A stretch of 64,000 nt of DNA from Sphingomonadales bacterium 32-65-25 (GTDB lineage Bacteria > Pseudomonadota > Alphaproteobacteria > Sphingomonadales > Sphingomonadaceae). The stretch lies in NCBI GenBank assembly GCA_002280855.1, contig NCEU01000003.1, forward strand, positions 62,001 through 126,000, in the 5' to 3' direction. The position numbers and the translations under genes are program-made. Below the pieces are notes generated by a model. The model was not told the DNA's origin. It searched no databases and saw only the letters and a program-made list of their open reading frames with translations. Below, in pieces: positions 16,104-25,434 of this stretch (its first letter is position 1; each line of letters starts with the position of its first letter).

Positions 16104-18911
16104 TTACGGCGCGCTCCGCACCTCTACCGGCAGCCCCAGTGCCTTCAGCTGCGGCTCCACCTTTGCCCGATCCCCCACCACGATCCACAACAGCTTGTCC
16201 GTATCGAACAGCTGCACCGCGCGGTTCAAGTCGGCCGTGGTCAGCGCGCCCAGGCGGCGAGCGGAGGTGACGTAATAATCGTCCGGCCGGCCGAGGATCT
16301 GGTTGCGTTCCATGGCGGAGAGGAAGGCGGTGCCGCGTTCGAATTCGCCGGGCAGGGCCAGCACGGAGTTGGCGATGCTGCGATTGCGTTCTTCGGCCGT
16401 GATCGGTTTGGCGGCCTTGATGGCGGCGATATCGCCGATGATCGCCTTCATGCTGTCGGCGGTGCGATCAGTCTGCACCGGGGCATAGACGAGGCTGGTA
16501 AGTTGCCCCTTGCCGTCGGTCAGGCCGGCAAAGGCGCCATAGGCCCAGTTCTTCTCCTCGCGGATGTCGGTGGTGATGCGGCTGGTGGAAAGCCCGCCCA
16601 GCACATCGATGGCGGCGCGTTCGGCGATCAGATCCTGCATGCCGGTGATGGGCAGCAGGGTGCCGGCCAGGATCAGGCTTTGCGGGCTGTTGGGCCGGTC
16701 CACCAGGATGATGCGGGCCGCTTGCGGCGGCGGCGCGGCGGCGGCGGTGATCGTGCCGGCCGGGGTGGCGGCATCGGCGCGCCAGTTGCCGAAGGCGGCA
16801 TCAAGCTGCGGCTTCAGTTCGGCGGCCGTAATGTCCCCCACCACGAACAATGTGCCGCGATCCGGGCGAATCCAGCGCTTGTGCCAGGCCACCAGCCCAT
16901 CGCGGGTGATGGCTTTCAGACTGTCGGCGGTCCCCAAGCCACTGGGCGGCGCGCCATAGGGGTGATCGGGGCCATAAAGCGCGGGGGAGAGGATGCGCTG
17001 GGCGATGCCAATCGGATTGCTGGCCTCCTGCTGCAGGGCGGTGAGCATCTGCCCGCGCACCCGCTCGATCTCGGCTGGCGGATAATCCGGCCGCTGCACG
17101 ATATCGGCATACAGCGCGAGCGACGCGCCAAGGTTGGATTTCAGCGCATCAAGGGAAATCCGCGTGCGGTCCATCCCCGGCGACGCGCCGATGCCGGCGC
17201 CCAGCCGTTCGCGCAGTTCGGCAATATCGGTGCCGCTGCGGCCGGCCGCGCCTTCGTCCATCAGGTTCAACGCCATCGACTGGATGCCGAGCGCGCCGCG
17301 CTCATCCGCCGCCCGGCCGCCTTCCACGCTGAGCAGCATGCGGACCAAAGGCACGGTGGTGCGGCGGGCGAGTTCCACCTTCAGGCCATTGGCCAGGGTG
17401 AAACGCTCGATCGCCGGCCATTGCAGCAGCGGCGGCTGGCCCACGGCGGGTTCGGCCATGCGGGCCGGGCCGTTGGCGGGCTGGGTGCTGGCGGCCACCT
17501 TGGGCGGCGGCGGCACGTCTTCAGCGGCCGGCCGTTCGCCGGGCAGCACGGTCTGCACATAGGCGCTTGTGGTCAGCCACGCACGCGCGGCGGCCTGCAC
17601 ATCGGCCGGCGTGGCATTGGCATACCAGGCCAGTTCCGTGCGATATTGTTCGGGATTGCCGCCATAAACTGCGCCTTCCGCCAGCGCGACCGCCTTGCCG
17701 CCAAAGCCGCCCACGGCTTCGAGGCCGCGGATCGTGCCGGCGACATTGCGAGTGGCCACGCGGCCCACTTCATCGGCGGTGGGCCCCTTGGCGATGAAGT
17801 CCGCCAGCGCCTGTTTGACCGCAGCTTCCACAGCTTCCGGCTTCACGCCGGGCGCCAGCGTCACCTCGATTTCAGCCATGCTCACCTTTTCAAAGGCCTG
17901 CACGCCGCCGCTCACCGACACGGCAAGTTTCTTCGTCCGCACCAGTTCATTGTACAGCCGCGACGATGATCCGCCGGCGAGCACCGTCAGCGCCACATCG
18001 GTGAGCACCGCATCGCGTTCCAGCCGGCCCGGCACCGGCCAGTGCAGGCTGATACGCGGCGTCGGCACCTTGTCCTGCAGCGTTTCGCGGCGTTCCGTGG
18101 TCCAGCGCGGCACTGGGGCGTCGAGGCGCTTCACCTCCGGACCCCGGTTGATCGGCCCAAAATATTTCTCGACCAGCGGCCGGGCAGACTTCGCGTCGAT
18201 ATCGCCGGCCAGCACCAGCACGGCGTTGTTGGGGCCATAGTTGGCGCGGAACCAGCTTTGCACATCAGCCAGGCTCGCGCCGTTCAGATCGGCCATCGAA
18301 CCGATGCTGTCGTGATGATAGGGGTGGCCTTCCGGGAACAGCGCCTTCAACGTGGCATAGCCGGCGAGGCCGAACGGCGCGTTGTCGCCCTGGCGCTTTT
18401 CATTCTGCACCACGCCGCGCTGCGCATCCAGCTTGGCCTGCGTCACGGCGCCGAGCAGCCAACCCATGCGATCGGATTCCAGATACAGCGCCAGATCGAG
18501 CGCCTGGGTCGGCACATTTTCGAAATAGTTGGTGCGATCGAACCAGGTGGTGCCGTTGGCGTCTGTCGCGCCCACATCCTCCAGCTTCTTGAAGAACACG
18601 CCGTCGTTGTTCTCGCTGCCATAGAACATCAGATGTTCGAACAGATGGGCAAAGCCGGTCTTGCCGCGGGGCTCGTCCTTCGAACCAATGTGATACCAGA
18701 CACTGACGGCCACGATTGGCGCCTTGCGATCGGTGTGGACAATGACGCGCAGGCCGTTGGGCAAGGTAAACTGTTCGTAGGGGACCTGCACCTGGCTCAC
18801 CAGCGCGGCGATGCTCGCCGGTTGGGTGGGGGGCACGGCACCAGTCTGGGCCAGCGAAGGCTGCACCAGCATGGTCGCAGCGGTCAGTGCCACCAGAAAT
18901 TTGCGGATCAT
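16104..18911 (-). CDS. secreted M16 family zinc peptidase, two-domain
   Basis: A 935-residue exported peptidase with a signal peptide (MIRKFLVALTAATMLVQPSLAQ). The first M16 domain has the inverted zinc motif His89-Leu-Phe-Glu92-His93, with a downstream Glu in the VVQNEKRQG region as third ligand. A second M16 domain starts near residue 480 (RFTLANGLKVELARR) and lacks HxxEH, as usual for the non-catalytic half. I use the ATG at 18911, which has GAGG nine bases upstream, rather than the open frame to 18974. It is divergent from the M28 peptidase gene, 62 bases away. The two probably share a promoter region and a role in degrading peptides outside the cytoplasm. Confidence 0.92.
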   Translation of the reverse strand: MIRKFLVALTAATMLVQPSLAQTGAVPPTQPASIAALVSQVQVPYEQFTLPNGLRVIVHTDRKAPIVAVSVWYHIGSKDEPRGKTGFAHLFEHLMFYGSENNDGVFFKKLEDVGATDANGTTWFDRTNYFENVPTQALDLALYLESDRMGWLLGAVTQAKLDAQRGVVQNEKRQGDNAPFGLAGYATLKALFPEGHPYHHDSIGSMADLNGASLADVQSWFRANYGPNNAVLVLAGDIDAKSARPLVEKYFGPINRGPEVKRLDAPVPRWTTERRETLQDKVPTPRISLHWPVPGRLERDAVLTDVALTVLAGGSSSRLYNELVRTKKLAVSVSGGVQAFEKVSMAEIEVTLAPGVKPEAVEAAVKQALADFIAKGPTADEVGRVATRNVAGTIRGLEAVGGFGGKAVALAEGAVYGGNPEQYRTELAWYANATPADVQAAARAWLTTSAYVQTVLPGERPAAEDVPPPPKVAASTQPANGPARMAEPAVGQPPLLQWPAIERFTLANGLKVELARRTTVPLVRMLLSVEGGRAADERGALGIQSMALNLMDEGAAGRSGTDIAELRERLGAGIGASPGMDRTRISLDALKSNLGASLALYADIVQRPDYPPAEIERVRGQMLTALQQEASNPIGIAQRILSPALYGPDHPYGAPPSGLGTADSLKAITRDGLVAWHKRWIRPDRGTLFVVGDITAAELKPQLDAAFGNWRADAATPAGTITAAAAPPPQAARIILVDRPNSPQSLILAGTLLPITGMQDLIAERAAIDVLGGLSTSRITTDIREEKNWAYGAFAGLTDGKGQLTSLVYAPVQTDRTADSMKAIIGDIAAIKAAKPITAEERNRSIANSVLALPGEFERGTAFLSAMERNQILGRPDDYYVTSARRLGALTTADLNRAVQLFDTDKLLWIVVGDRAKVEPQLKALGLPVEVRSAP

Positions 18912-18973
18912 CGACAAAACCTCACTCAATCTTGCAGTTTGCACAGGTTTAGCCTGCCTGATACGCAACGCCA

Positions 18974-20620
18974 ATGATCAAGCATACGCTCCTCCTGTCC
19001 GCCGCCCTGCCGCTCATCGCCGCAGCCGCTCCCGCCCCCAAGGCCGATCCGCTGGCTGCGTCGTTCCGCGCCCATGTGGCCTTCCTGGCCGATGATCTGC
19101 TGGAAGGCCGCGGCATCGGCTCGCAAGGCCACGAGATTGCGGCCAATTATATCGCCCAGCATTTCGCCCGCCTGGGCCTGCAGCCCGCCGGCGATAACGG
19201 GACTTGGTTCCAGCGCGTGAACTTCGCCGAAAGCCGCTTCGCCAGCGAGCGCGAGACCGCGGTGATGGAAACCGGGGCGGGCAAGACAATCACGCTCGAA
19301 AATGGTGTCGGCCTGGTGCTGTCCCCCGGCGATCTCGCCGGCCCGGAAAGCATCAGCGGTGAAATGGTGTTCGTCGGCTATGGCCTGCAGGACAAATCGC
19401 AGGGCATCGATGATTTCGCCGGCCTTGATCTGAAGGGCAAATATGCCGTGGTGCTGTCGGGCGCGCCCGACGGCATGAACAGCGAAGTCGCCGCCCACCT
19501 GGCCCGCACTTCCAAGGGCATCGCCGCGCTGCAGGCCGGCGCCGTTGGCATGATCACCGTGCGCACCCTGAAGGAAGCGGCGCGTTTGCCATGGGAGAAA
19601 TTCGCGCCGCGCGCGCGCCTGCCGCGCCGCGTGCTGCTTGGCCCGGATGGCCAGGCGCTGGGCGATGGCGCCGGCCTGAAGGTGCGTGCCAGCGTCGATG
19701 ATGCCGCCGCTGCCGCCCTCTTCGCCGGTTCCGCCATGAGCTTTGCCGATGTGCAGGCTGCGGCTGCCAAGGGCCCGGTGAAGGGCTTCCCGTTGCAGGG
19801 CCGGTTCAAGATCAACCGCGCCACCAAGCTGGAACGTATTTCCAGCCCCAACGTGCTCGGCCTGCTGCCCGGCACCGACAAGTCGCTGGCCGCCGAGATC
19901 GTGGTGATTTCCGCCCACTCAGACCATGTCGGCACGAAAGCCAATCCCAAGCCGGGCGAAGACCGCATCTTCAACGGCGCCATGGACAATGCCAGCGGCA
20001 CCGCCACCATGATGGAAGCCGCCACCGCGCTGGTGAAGGCCCCGCCCAAACGCTCCGTGCTGTTCCTCGCCACCACGGCAGAGGAATCCGGGCTGCTCGG
20101 TGCCGATTATTTCTCGCGCCAGCCCACGGTGGACGTGAAGCGCATCGTGGCCGATGTGAACATCGACATGCCGATCCTCACCTGTGATTTCGGTGATGTG
20201 GTGGCCTTTGGCGGGGACCGTTCAACGCTGGGCCCCACGGTCGCTGCCGCTGCCAAGGCGATGAAGCTGGGCCTGTCGCCCGATCCGCAGCCGGAAGAAG
20301 CGGTGTTCACCCGGTCAGACCATTACCCCTTCGTGCGCAAGGGCGTGCCTTCGGTGTTCCTGAAGACCGGCTGGACCGACGCAAAGGGCGGCATGGCCTG
20401 CAAGGACGCCGAACGGGCGTTCCGCCTCAACAGCTACCACGAAGTGTCGGACCAGCTTGACCTGCCATTCGATTGGGCCGCCGCCGCAAAGTGGAGCCGG
20501 CTGAACACCGACATCATCCGCCGCATCGCCAACGGCACGGCCGCGCCGCGCTGGTATGAAGGCGATTATTTCGGCGCTGCCTTTGCGCCGACTGCACCGA
20601 AAGCGCCAAAGCCGCGCTGA
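18974..20620 (+). CDS. secreted M28 family aminopeptidase with PA domain
   Basis: A 548-residue exported zinc peptidase with a signal peptide (cleavage after about residue 18). A PA insert lies at about 100-250, seen in YAVVLSGAPDGMNSEVAAH and GAVGMITVRT. The M28 catalytic motifs follow: SAHSDHVGT (first zinc His), MDNASGTATM (bridging Asp) and TTAEESGLLG (catalytic Glu and zinc Glu). DVNIDMPI and a late VFTRSDHYPF His complete the site. It begins next to the divergent M16 peptidase. It could supply free amino acids from peptides. The exact specificity is not visible. Confidence 0.92.
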   Translation: MIKHTLLLSAALPLIAAAAPAPKADPLAASFRAHVAFLADDLLEGRGIGSQGHEIAANYIAQHFARLGLQPAGDNGTWFQRVNFAESRFASERETAVMETGAGKTITLENGVGLVLSPGDLAGPESISGEMVFVGYGLQDKSQGIDDFAGLDLKGKYAVVLSGAPDGMNSEVAAHLARTSKGIAALQAGAVGMITVRTLKEAARLPWEKFAPRARLPRRVLLGPDGQALGDGAGLKVRASVDDAAAAALFAGSAMSFADVQAAAAKGPVKGFPLQGRFKINRATKLERISSPNVLGLLPGTDKSLAAEIVVISAHSDHVGTKANPKPGEDRIFNGAMDNASGTATMMEAATALVKAPPKRSVLFLATTAEESGLLGADYFSRQPTVDVKRIVADVNIDMPILTCDFGDVVAFGGDRSTLGPTVAAAAKAMKLGLSPDPQPEEAVFTRSDHYPFVRKGVPSVFLKTGWTDAKGGMACKDAERAFRLNSYHEVSDQLDLPFDWAAAAKWSRLNTDIIRRIANGTAAPRWYEGDYFGAAFAPTAPKAPKPR

Positions 20621-20624
20621 GGCG

Positions 20625-21689
20625 CTATTTCCCCAGCCGGGTCACATGCCCCATCTTGCGGCCAGGCCGGGCCTCGGCCTTGCCGTAAAGATGCACATGC
20701 GCCGTGGGGTCGGCCATCAGTCGCGGCCAGTCGGCCACATCGTCGCCGATCAGATTGGTCATCTCGATCCGGGATGACATCAGCGTCGTCGGCCGCAACG
20801 GCAGGCCCACCACGGCGCGAACATGGTTTTCAAACTGGCTGGTGGCGCTGCCTTCGATCGTCCAGTGGCCGCTGTTGTGAACGCGCGGCGCAATCTCGTT
20901 GAAGCGCGGGCCATCCTTGCAGGCGAAAAATTCGGCGGTCAGCACGCCGATGTGGCCCAGCTTTTCCGCCACTGTGCGGGCCAGTTGCACGGCTTCGGCG
21001 GCTTGCGCGCGCACCAGTGCCGGCGGCGGCAGCGTGGAGGTGGCAAGAATGCCGCCCTTGTGCAGGTTCACCGGCACCGGCCAATCAACGATGCTGCCAT
21101 CCTGCCCTCGGCACAGGATCACGCTATATTCATGGGCGAAATTCACGAAGCCTTCCAGGATCGCCGGCTGGCCGCCAATCGCTGCCCACGCGGCATCGGC
21201 ATCGCCCACCACCATGATGCGGGCCTGGCCCTTGCCATCATAACCGAACCGCCGCGTCTTCAGGATCGCCGGCAGGCCGACCTGTGCAATGGCCGCGTCC
21301 AGCGCCTCGCGGCTGTCCACCTGCGCCCAGGTTGCCGTGCGCCCGCCCAGCCATTCGACGAACTGTTTTTCGGCCATGCGGTCCTGCGCGACTTCCAGGC
21401 TGTGCGCGCCGGGGTGAACAGGCACATGGGATGCCAGCTGCCGCACAGCCTCGCGGTCGACATTCTCCCATTCCAGCGTCACCACATCCACGGCGGCTGC
21501 AAAGGCCGTCAGCGCCGCTGCATCGCCATACTCGGCCCGCGTGGTGAACGCCGCCACTTCGCTGGCCGGCGTGTCGGCTTCCGGCGCAAAGATGTGGCAG
21601 CGATAGCCCAGCTCCGCCGCAGCCAGCGCCAGCATTCGGCCCAGCTGGCCGCCGCCCAAAATGCCGATGGTAGAGCCGGGTGCCAGCAT
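20625..21689 (-). CDS. purK: N5-carboxyaminoimidazole ribonucleotide synthase
   Basis: This ATP-grasp enzyme makes N5-CAIR from AIR, bicarbonate and ATP in de novo purine synthesis, feeding PurE. The 354-residue protein begins MLAPGSTIGILGGGQLGRML, the family's N-terminal motif. FGYDGKGQ, a FVNFAHEYSVILCRG segment and EIAPRVHNSGHWTIEGS follow in the usual order. The frame remains open for 68 residues upstream, but those codons lie inside an inserted palindromic element, so the ATG at 21689 is the true start. It abuts the element directly and has no good ribosome site of its own. purE is upstream on the same strand. Confidence 0.96.
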   Translation of the reverse strand: MLAPGSTIGILGGGQLGRMLALAAAELGYRCHIFAPEADTPASEVAAFTTRAEYGDAAALTAFAAAVDVVTLEWENVDREAVRQLASHVPVHPGAHSLEVAQDRMAEKQFVEWLGGRTATWAQVDSREALDAAIAQVGLPAILKTRRFGYDGKGQARIMVVGDADAAWAAIGGQPAILEGFVNFAHEYSVILCRGQDGSIVDWPVPVNLHKGGILATSTLPPPALVRAQAAEAVQLARTVAEKLGHIGVLTAEFFACKDGPRFNEIAPRVHNSGHWTIEGSATSQFENHVRAVVGLPLRPTTLMSSRIEMTNLIGDDVADWPRLMADPTAHVHLYGKAEARPGRKMGHVTRLGK

Positions 21690-21691
21690 TA

Positions 21692-21956
21692 GGGGCCAAT
21701 CTCGATCAGGAAAGGGGCCGGCATGGGCCGGAGCGAGGATATGGCTAGGCGCGGGCGTGCGGCCGGGGCTTCGCCGCCCGGCAAGCGACCGCAACGACGC
21801 CATATCCTCGCTCCGGCCCACCCTGCGGGCGTTGTCAGGAAGCCCGACAGCGCGCTCGTTCGATTGCCAGATAGCTCTGCTATCTGGCTGCACTCACTCA
21901 CTTCTGTCGGGCTTCCTGACAACGTGACGGCCCCTTTCCTGATCGAGATTGGCCCC
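21692..21956. mobile_element. 265-bp MITE-like palindromic insertion between purE and purK
   Basis: The termini are perfect 29-base inverted repeats (21692-21720 and 21928-21956), each flanked by TA (21690-21691 and 21957-21958). That looks like the TA target duplication of Tc1/mariner-IS630 elements. Inside are two further perfect hairpins. One has 22-base arms at 21724-21745 and 21799-21820. The other has 20-base arms at 21831-21850 and 21904-21923 and encloses a small nine-base stem (21866-21874/21880-21888). Short open frames crossing it on both strands simply read through repeats. No transposase is encoded, so it would be a non-autonomous passenger. The MITE reading is inference and the repeats are direct observation. 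Confidence 0.8.
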
Positions 21957-22459
21957 TAGGGCAGATCATCCGACGGGGCCAGCGCCACCGCGTCCGTCTG
22001 CGCCTGCCGCCATGCCGCCAGCCGCTGCGCCAGCGCCGCATCATTCAGCGCCAGGATGGCCGCCGCCTGCAACGCCGCGTTCACCGCGCCGGCCTTGCCG
22101 ATGGCGAACGTGCCCACCGGCACGCCGGCCGGCATCTGGACGATGGAAAGCAGGCTGTCGATGCCCTTCAGCGTGCGCGATTCCACCGGCACGCCCAGCA
22201 CCGGCAGCGCCGTCATGCTGGCGGCCATACCCGGCAGATGCGCCGCGCCGCCCGCGCCAGCGATGATCACATTCAGGCCTCGGGCTGCCGCGCCCCGCGC
22301 ATAATCGAACAGGCGATCCGGGGTGCGGTGGGCCGAAACGATGCGGGTTTCGTGGGGCACGCCCAGCGCCAACAATATATCGGCGGCATGCACCATCGTC
22401 TGCCAGTCAGACTGGCTGCCCATGATGATGCCAACCAGCGGTACCGCGTCGCTTGCCAT
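21956..22459 (-). CDS. purE: N5-carboxyaminoimidazole ribonucleotide mutase
   Basis: It converts N5-CAIR to CAIR in purine synthesis, next to PurK. The 167-residue protein shows [26 protein letters not shown] (catalytic His) and [14 protein letters not shown], all diagnostic of class I PurE. The frame is open upstream to a GTG at 22507, but the ATG at 22459 gives the family length. Its TAG stop is formed partly by the terminal base of the inserted palindromic element. Before insertion the junction was probably TAATG shared with purK. Confidence 0.96.
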   Translation of the reverse strand: MASDAVPLVGIIMGSQSDWQTMVHAADILLALGVPHETRIVSAHRTPDRLFDYARGAAARGLNVIIAGAGGAAHLPGMAASMTALPVLGVPVESRTLKGIDSLLSIVQMPAGVPVGTFAIGKAGAVNAALQAAAILALNDAALAQRLAAWRQAQTDAVALAPSDDLP

Positions 22460-22550
22460 GGCAATTCTGCCCTTTTTGCCCGGAACCGGGCCGTTGGAAA
22501 GCGCCACGCTTTAACCGCCGGCCCCAGCCGGCGCAAAGAAAATCAGCCGG

Positions 22551-23132
22551 TCAGCTCTTGGCCGCCAGCAAGGCTGCCACGGCCGCTTCGATCACCTGCG
22601 CGGCGCCGGCATGATCCTGCCGCTGGCGATCGCGCAGCCGGCCATAGGCTTCCAGGCTCAACCACAGATCAAGCTGTTCGAACCACAGATGATCGGCCTT
22701 CACGTCCGGCGGCACCGCGCCTTCCAGCCGGGCGCGCAGCATCAGCGTGAGCGCGTCCAGACCATGGTTGAGCAGCGGCGAGCGCTGGCGATGCATGTCG
22801 GCCGCGCGGCGATAGGGCAGCACGGTTTCGAACATTTCCATGCGACGGGCCATCGCCTCGCCAACCTGGCCCTGCCAGCTGCTGGCCTCATAGGGCCGGG
22901 AAAGATGCGTGTAGCGCCGGCCGATCCGTTCGATCACCGCCACATACAGCCCGTCCATGTCGCCGAAATGGCGGAACACCGATCGCAGGCCCACCCTGGC
23001 GCGGGCGGCAATTGCTTCGGCACCGGGGATGCCCTGATCCTCATCCACCAATGCGATCACGGCATTGATGATGCGATCCCGGCTTGCCACCGAGCGCAGG
23101 CGCCGACCATCAATCTCCGCAGCTTCCGGCAA
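22551..23132 (-). CDS. TetR family transcriptional regulator
   Basis: A 193-residue repressor-type protein. The N-terminal helix-turn-helix spans about residues 18-60 (RDRIINAVIALVDEDQG, then IAARARVGLRSVFRHFGDMDGLY). A variable helical ligand domain follows. The apparent start is TTG, with only a weak ribosome site, so the first residues are uncertain. Downstream in its own direction is a GC-rich hairpin (22516-22533), then purE. Upstream lies a 141-base gap with no visible operator. The target is unknown and no divergent gene suggests one. Confidence 0.8.
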   Translation of the reverse strand: MPEAAEIDGRRLRSVASRDRIINAVIALVDEDQGIPGAEAIAARARVGLRSVFRHFGDMDGLYVAVIERIGRRYTHLSRPYEASSWQGQVGEAMARRMEMFETVLPYRRAADMHRQRSPLLNHGLDALTLMLRARLEGAVPPDVKADHLWFEQLDLWLSLEAYGRLRDRQRQDHAGAAQVIEAAVAALLAAKS

Positions 23133-23273
23133 TGATCAAACCCCCGATTGCACGCGATTCACCTTTGCCACCACTGTGATGGCGTTTCCACCTGGAAGCT
23201 GTAACCTTATATCATTAAGTTTCGGTTTTAGCGCCCGACAGAGACGAAAGCGCGCCTGATTGAAGCCTGTCGA

Positions 23274-23648
23274 TCAGCGCGCGAAGCTGCGCCGCGCCAG
23301 CAACAGTGCCACAATCATCACGGCTTCGGCAATCATCGGCGGATAAGCGGTGGGTGCGGTGCCATCCAGGGCCAGCGATATCGTGCGGCCGATGATGGCG
23401 ATGGCAAGCAGCAGCAACGGCACCTGCAGCGCCTTGTCATCCTTCTTCACCGCCCCGATCAGCGCAAACACGCCGCCCGTGATGAAGAAGCCGGGGAAAT
23501 CGGCCCGCAGCGTTGCCAGGCCCTGGCTGCCCAGCGGTGACAGGAAAAACTGCCCAGCCAATTTCGCCGGATTGAGCAGGAAGCCCATGCCGATCGCAAT
23601 ATTGAACACCGCGATCAAACCGATCACCACCCGCATAACGCCTGCCAT
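23274..23648 (-). CDS. DUF4345-like four-helix membrane protein
   Basis: A 124-residue inner-membrane protein with four hydrophobic segments (about 5-25, 45-67, 75-92 and 100-120). LRADFPGFFITGGVFALIGAV is the DUF4345-like segment. The longer open frame starts at 23714, but the ATG at 23648 has GGGGAA eight bases ahead and starts directly with the first membrane helix. The function is unknown. A metallo-hydrolase gene diverges from it about 100 bases away. Confidence 0.65.
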   Translation of the reverse strand: MAGVMRVVIGLIAVFNIAIGMGFLLNPAKLAGQFFLSPLGSQGLATLRADFPGFFITGGVFALIGAVKKDDKALQVPLLLLAIAIIGRTISLALDGTAPTAYPPMIAEAVMIVALLLARRSFAR

Positions 23649-23749
23649 TTCCCATATTCCCCAAAATGTTGGCGGCCACCCTATCAGGCCGGCGCGCGCT
23701 GAAAACCAGTCCATTGTCAGAAGGTCGGCTTGGGCCTAGCGTGCGCTCC

Positions 23750-24796
23750 ATGCGCCGTCTCCTGTTGCTTCTGTTGATCCTCGCTGCCGTGGGCGGGCTG
23801 TGGTGGCAACGCGCGCCGGTGGGCGAATTTGTGTTCAGCCAGATTGCCGAGCGCCGCGCCGGACGCAATGCGCTGGCCGCCTATGGCGACGGCCTCACCC
23901 TGATCTTCTGCGGCACCGGTTCCCCCGTGCCCGATCCGCAGCGCGCCGAGGCGTGCCTGATGGTGCAGGCCGGTGACAATCTGCTGCTGATCGATGGTGG
24001 CGATGGCGGCGTGCGCAAGCTCGCCGGCTTCGGTGTGCCGCTGGGCGGGCTCGATGCCGTGCTGCTCACCCATCTGCACAGCGATCATATCGAAGGCCTG
24101 GCCCCGGCGCTGCTGCTGCGCTGGACCGGCAGCGCGGCGCGCACACCGCTGCCGCTGATCGGCCCGCCCGGCACCAGCGACGTGGCCGCCGGTTACAATC
24201 TGATGCTGAAGGCCGATGCCGGTTATCGCACCGCCCATCATGGCGAAGCGATCGTGCCCACCGGTGGCGGGCAGTTTGCCGGGCAGGATCTGGGCCCCGG
24301 CGTGGTGTGGAACCGCGACGGGCTTGTCATCACCGCCTTTGCCGTCGATCACACACCCATCGCCCCCGCCTATGGCTATCGCATCGCCTACAAGGGCCGC
24401 ACCGTGGTGGTGAGCGGCGACACTGGCGTCACCCCGGCCATCCCGCAGGCCGCCAAGGGCGCGGACGTGCTGATTCACGAAGCCCTGCAGCCAAGGCTTG
24501 TTGCCGCCATCACCCGCGGGCTGGCGGATGCAGGCCAGCCGCGCATCGCGCAGATCACGCGCGACATCCTCAATTATCACGCCTCGCCCGAACAGGCCGC
24601 CACCGCCGCCGCCCAGGCCGGCGTGCAGATGCTGATGCTCACCCATATCGTGCCGCAACTGCCCAGCCGTTTCTTCGAAGCGGCTTTCCTGGGTGACGCG
24701 CCGCAGCGCTTTGCCGGCCCGATCCGCATCGCGCGCGATGGCAGTGTGCTGCACCTGCCGGCCGGCAGCCGCGCGATCGAGGAAAGCCGCCTGTAA
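23750..24796 (+). CDS. membrane-anchored MBL-fold hydrolase, RNase Z-like
   Basis: A 348-residue protein with an N-terminal membrane anchor or uncleaved signal (residues 3-18), then a metallo-beta-lactamase domain. The metal motif is His108-x-His110-x-Asp112-His113 (THLHSDHIEG). FAVDHTPIAPAYGYRI and VVSGDTGVTP follow, and a late LTHIVPQ supplies another His. The layout resembles RNase Z/arylsulfatase-type hydrolases, but the anchor implies a periplasmic location, which argues against tRNA processing. A second protein of the same type is encoded at 57679-58602. DUF1275 follows after 14 bases. Confidence 0.85.
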   Translation: MRRLLLLLLILAAVGGLWWQRAPVGEFVFSQIAERRAGRNALAAYGDGLTLIFCGTGSPVPDPQRAEACLMVQAGDNLLLIDGGDGGVRKLAGFGVPLGGLDAVLLTHLHSDHIEGLAPALLLRWTGSAARTPLPLIGPPGTSDVAAGYNLMLKADAGYRTAHHGEAIVPTGGGQFAGQDLGPGVVWNRDGLVITAFAVDHTPIAPAYGYRIAYKGRTVVVSGDTGVTPAIPQAAKGADVLIHEALQPRLVAAITRGLADAGQPRIAQITRDILNYHASPEQAATAAAQAGVQMLMLTHIVPQLPSRFFEAAFLGDAPQRFAGPIRIARDGSVLHLPAGSRAIEESRL

Positions 24797-24810
24797 GGCA
24801 CCATGCGCTG

Positions 24811-25434
24811 ATGCACGATCACCCGCGCCGCGATCAGGCGATTGCCGCCGCGCTGGCGGCGCTGGCCGGCTATGTCGATGCCATCGGCTTCATCGCGTCG
24901 GGCGGCCTGTTCATCAGTTTCATGAGCGGCAACAGCACGCGGCTGGGCATTGGCCTCGCACAAGCCAGCCAGTTCGCTGCGCTGGCCGGCAGCCTGCTGG
25001 CAGCGTTCGTGGCCGGGGTGACGCTGACCACGCTGATCGGCCGCCGCCTGAACAGCAAGCGACGGCGCGGGCAATTGCTGCTGGTGGCGGCGCTGCTGGG
25101 CGGCGGTTTCTCGCTCGGCCAGGCCGGCTTCATCTGGCCAAGCCTGTTGCTGGCGGCGATGGCAATGGGCGCCGAAAACTGCGTGTTCGAAGCCGGCGGC
25201 GACGTGCGGATCAGCCTCACCTTCATGACCGGCAATCTCGTCAAGATCGGCCAGCGGCTGGCGCTGGCGCTCAGCGGCGGGCCGGCGCTGGCCTTCCTGC
25301 CGTGGCTGCTCTTGTGGCTGGCGATGATCGGCGGCGCCGTGGCCGGGGCGCTGGCCTGGCCCGTGCTGGGCATGGCCAATCTCGGCATCGCTGCCGCCGT
25401 CGCCGCCGGATTGGCGCTGCTGATCGACCTTTAA
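24811..25434 (+). CDS. DUF1275 (YoaK-type) membrane protein
   Basis: A 207-residue polytopic protein with about six hydrophobic segments. Family signatures are AGYVDAIGFIASGGLFISFMSGNSTRLG at the start and the related SLTFMTGNLVKIGQRLA near residue 130. The internal similarity of these FMSGN/FMTGN loops suggests an old duplication. DUF1275 proteins are unassigned. The gene follows the MBL-fold hydrolase closely. Its TAA stop overlaps the TAA stop of the convergent isomerase gene through the shared palindrome TTAA. Confidence 0.85.
   Translation: MHDHPRRDQAIAAALAALAGYVDAIGFIASGGLFISFMSGNSTRLGIGLAQASQFAALAGSLLAAFVAGVTLTTLIGRRLNSKRRRGQLLLVAALLGGGFSLGQAGFIWPSLLLAAMAMGAENCVFEAGGDVRISLTFMTGNLVKIGQRLALALSGGPALAFLPWLLLWLAMIGGAVAGALAWPVLGMANLGIAAAVAAGLALLIDL

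Noticed and set aside
21661..21959. Short open frames on both strands between purK and purE
   Set aside because: They read through the inverted repeats, so the two strands give near-mirror peptides. This is expected from a palindrome and not evidence of a gene.
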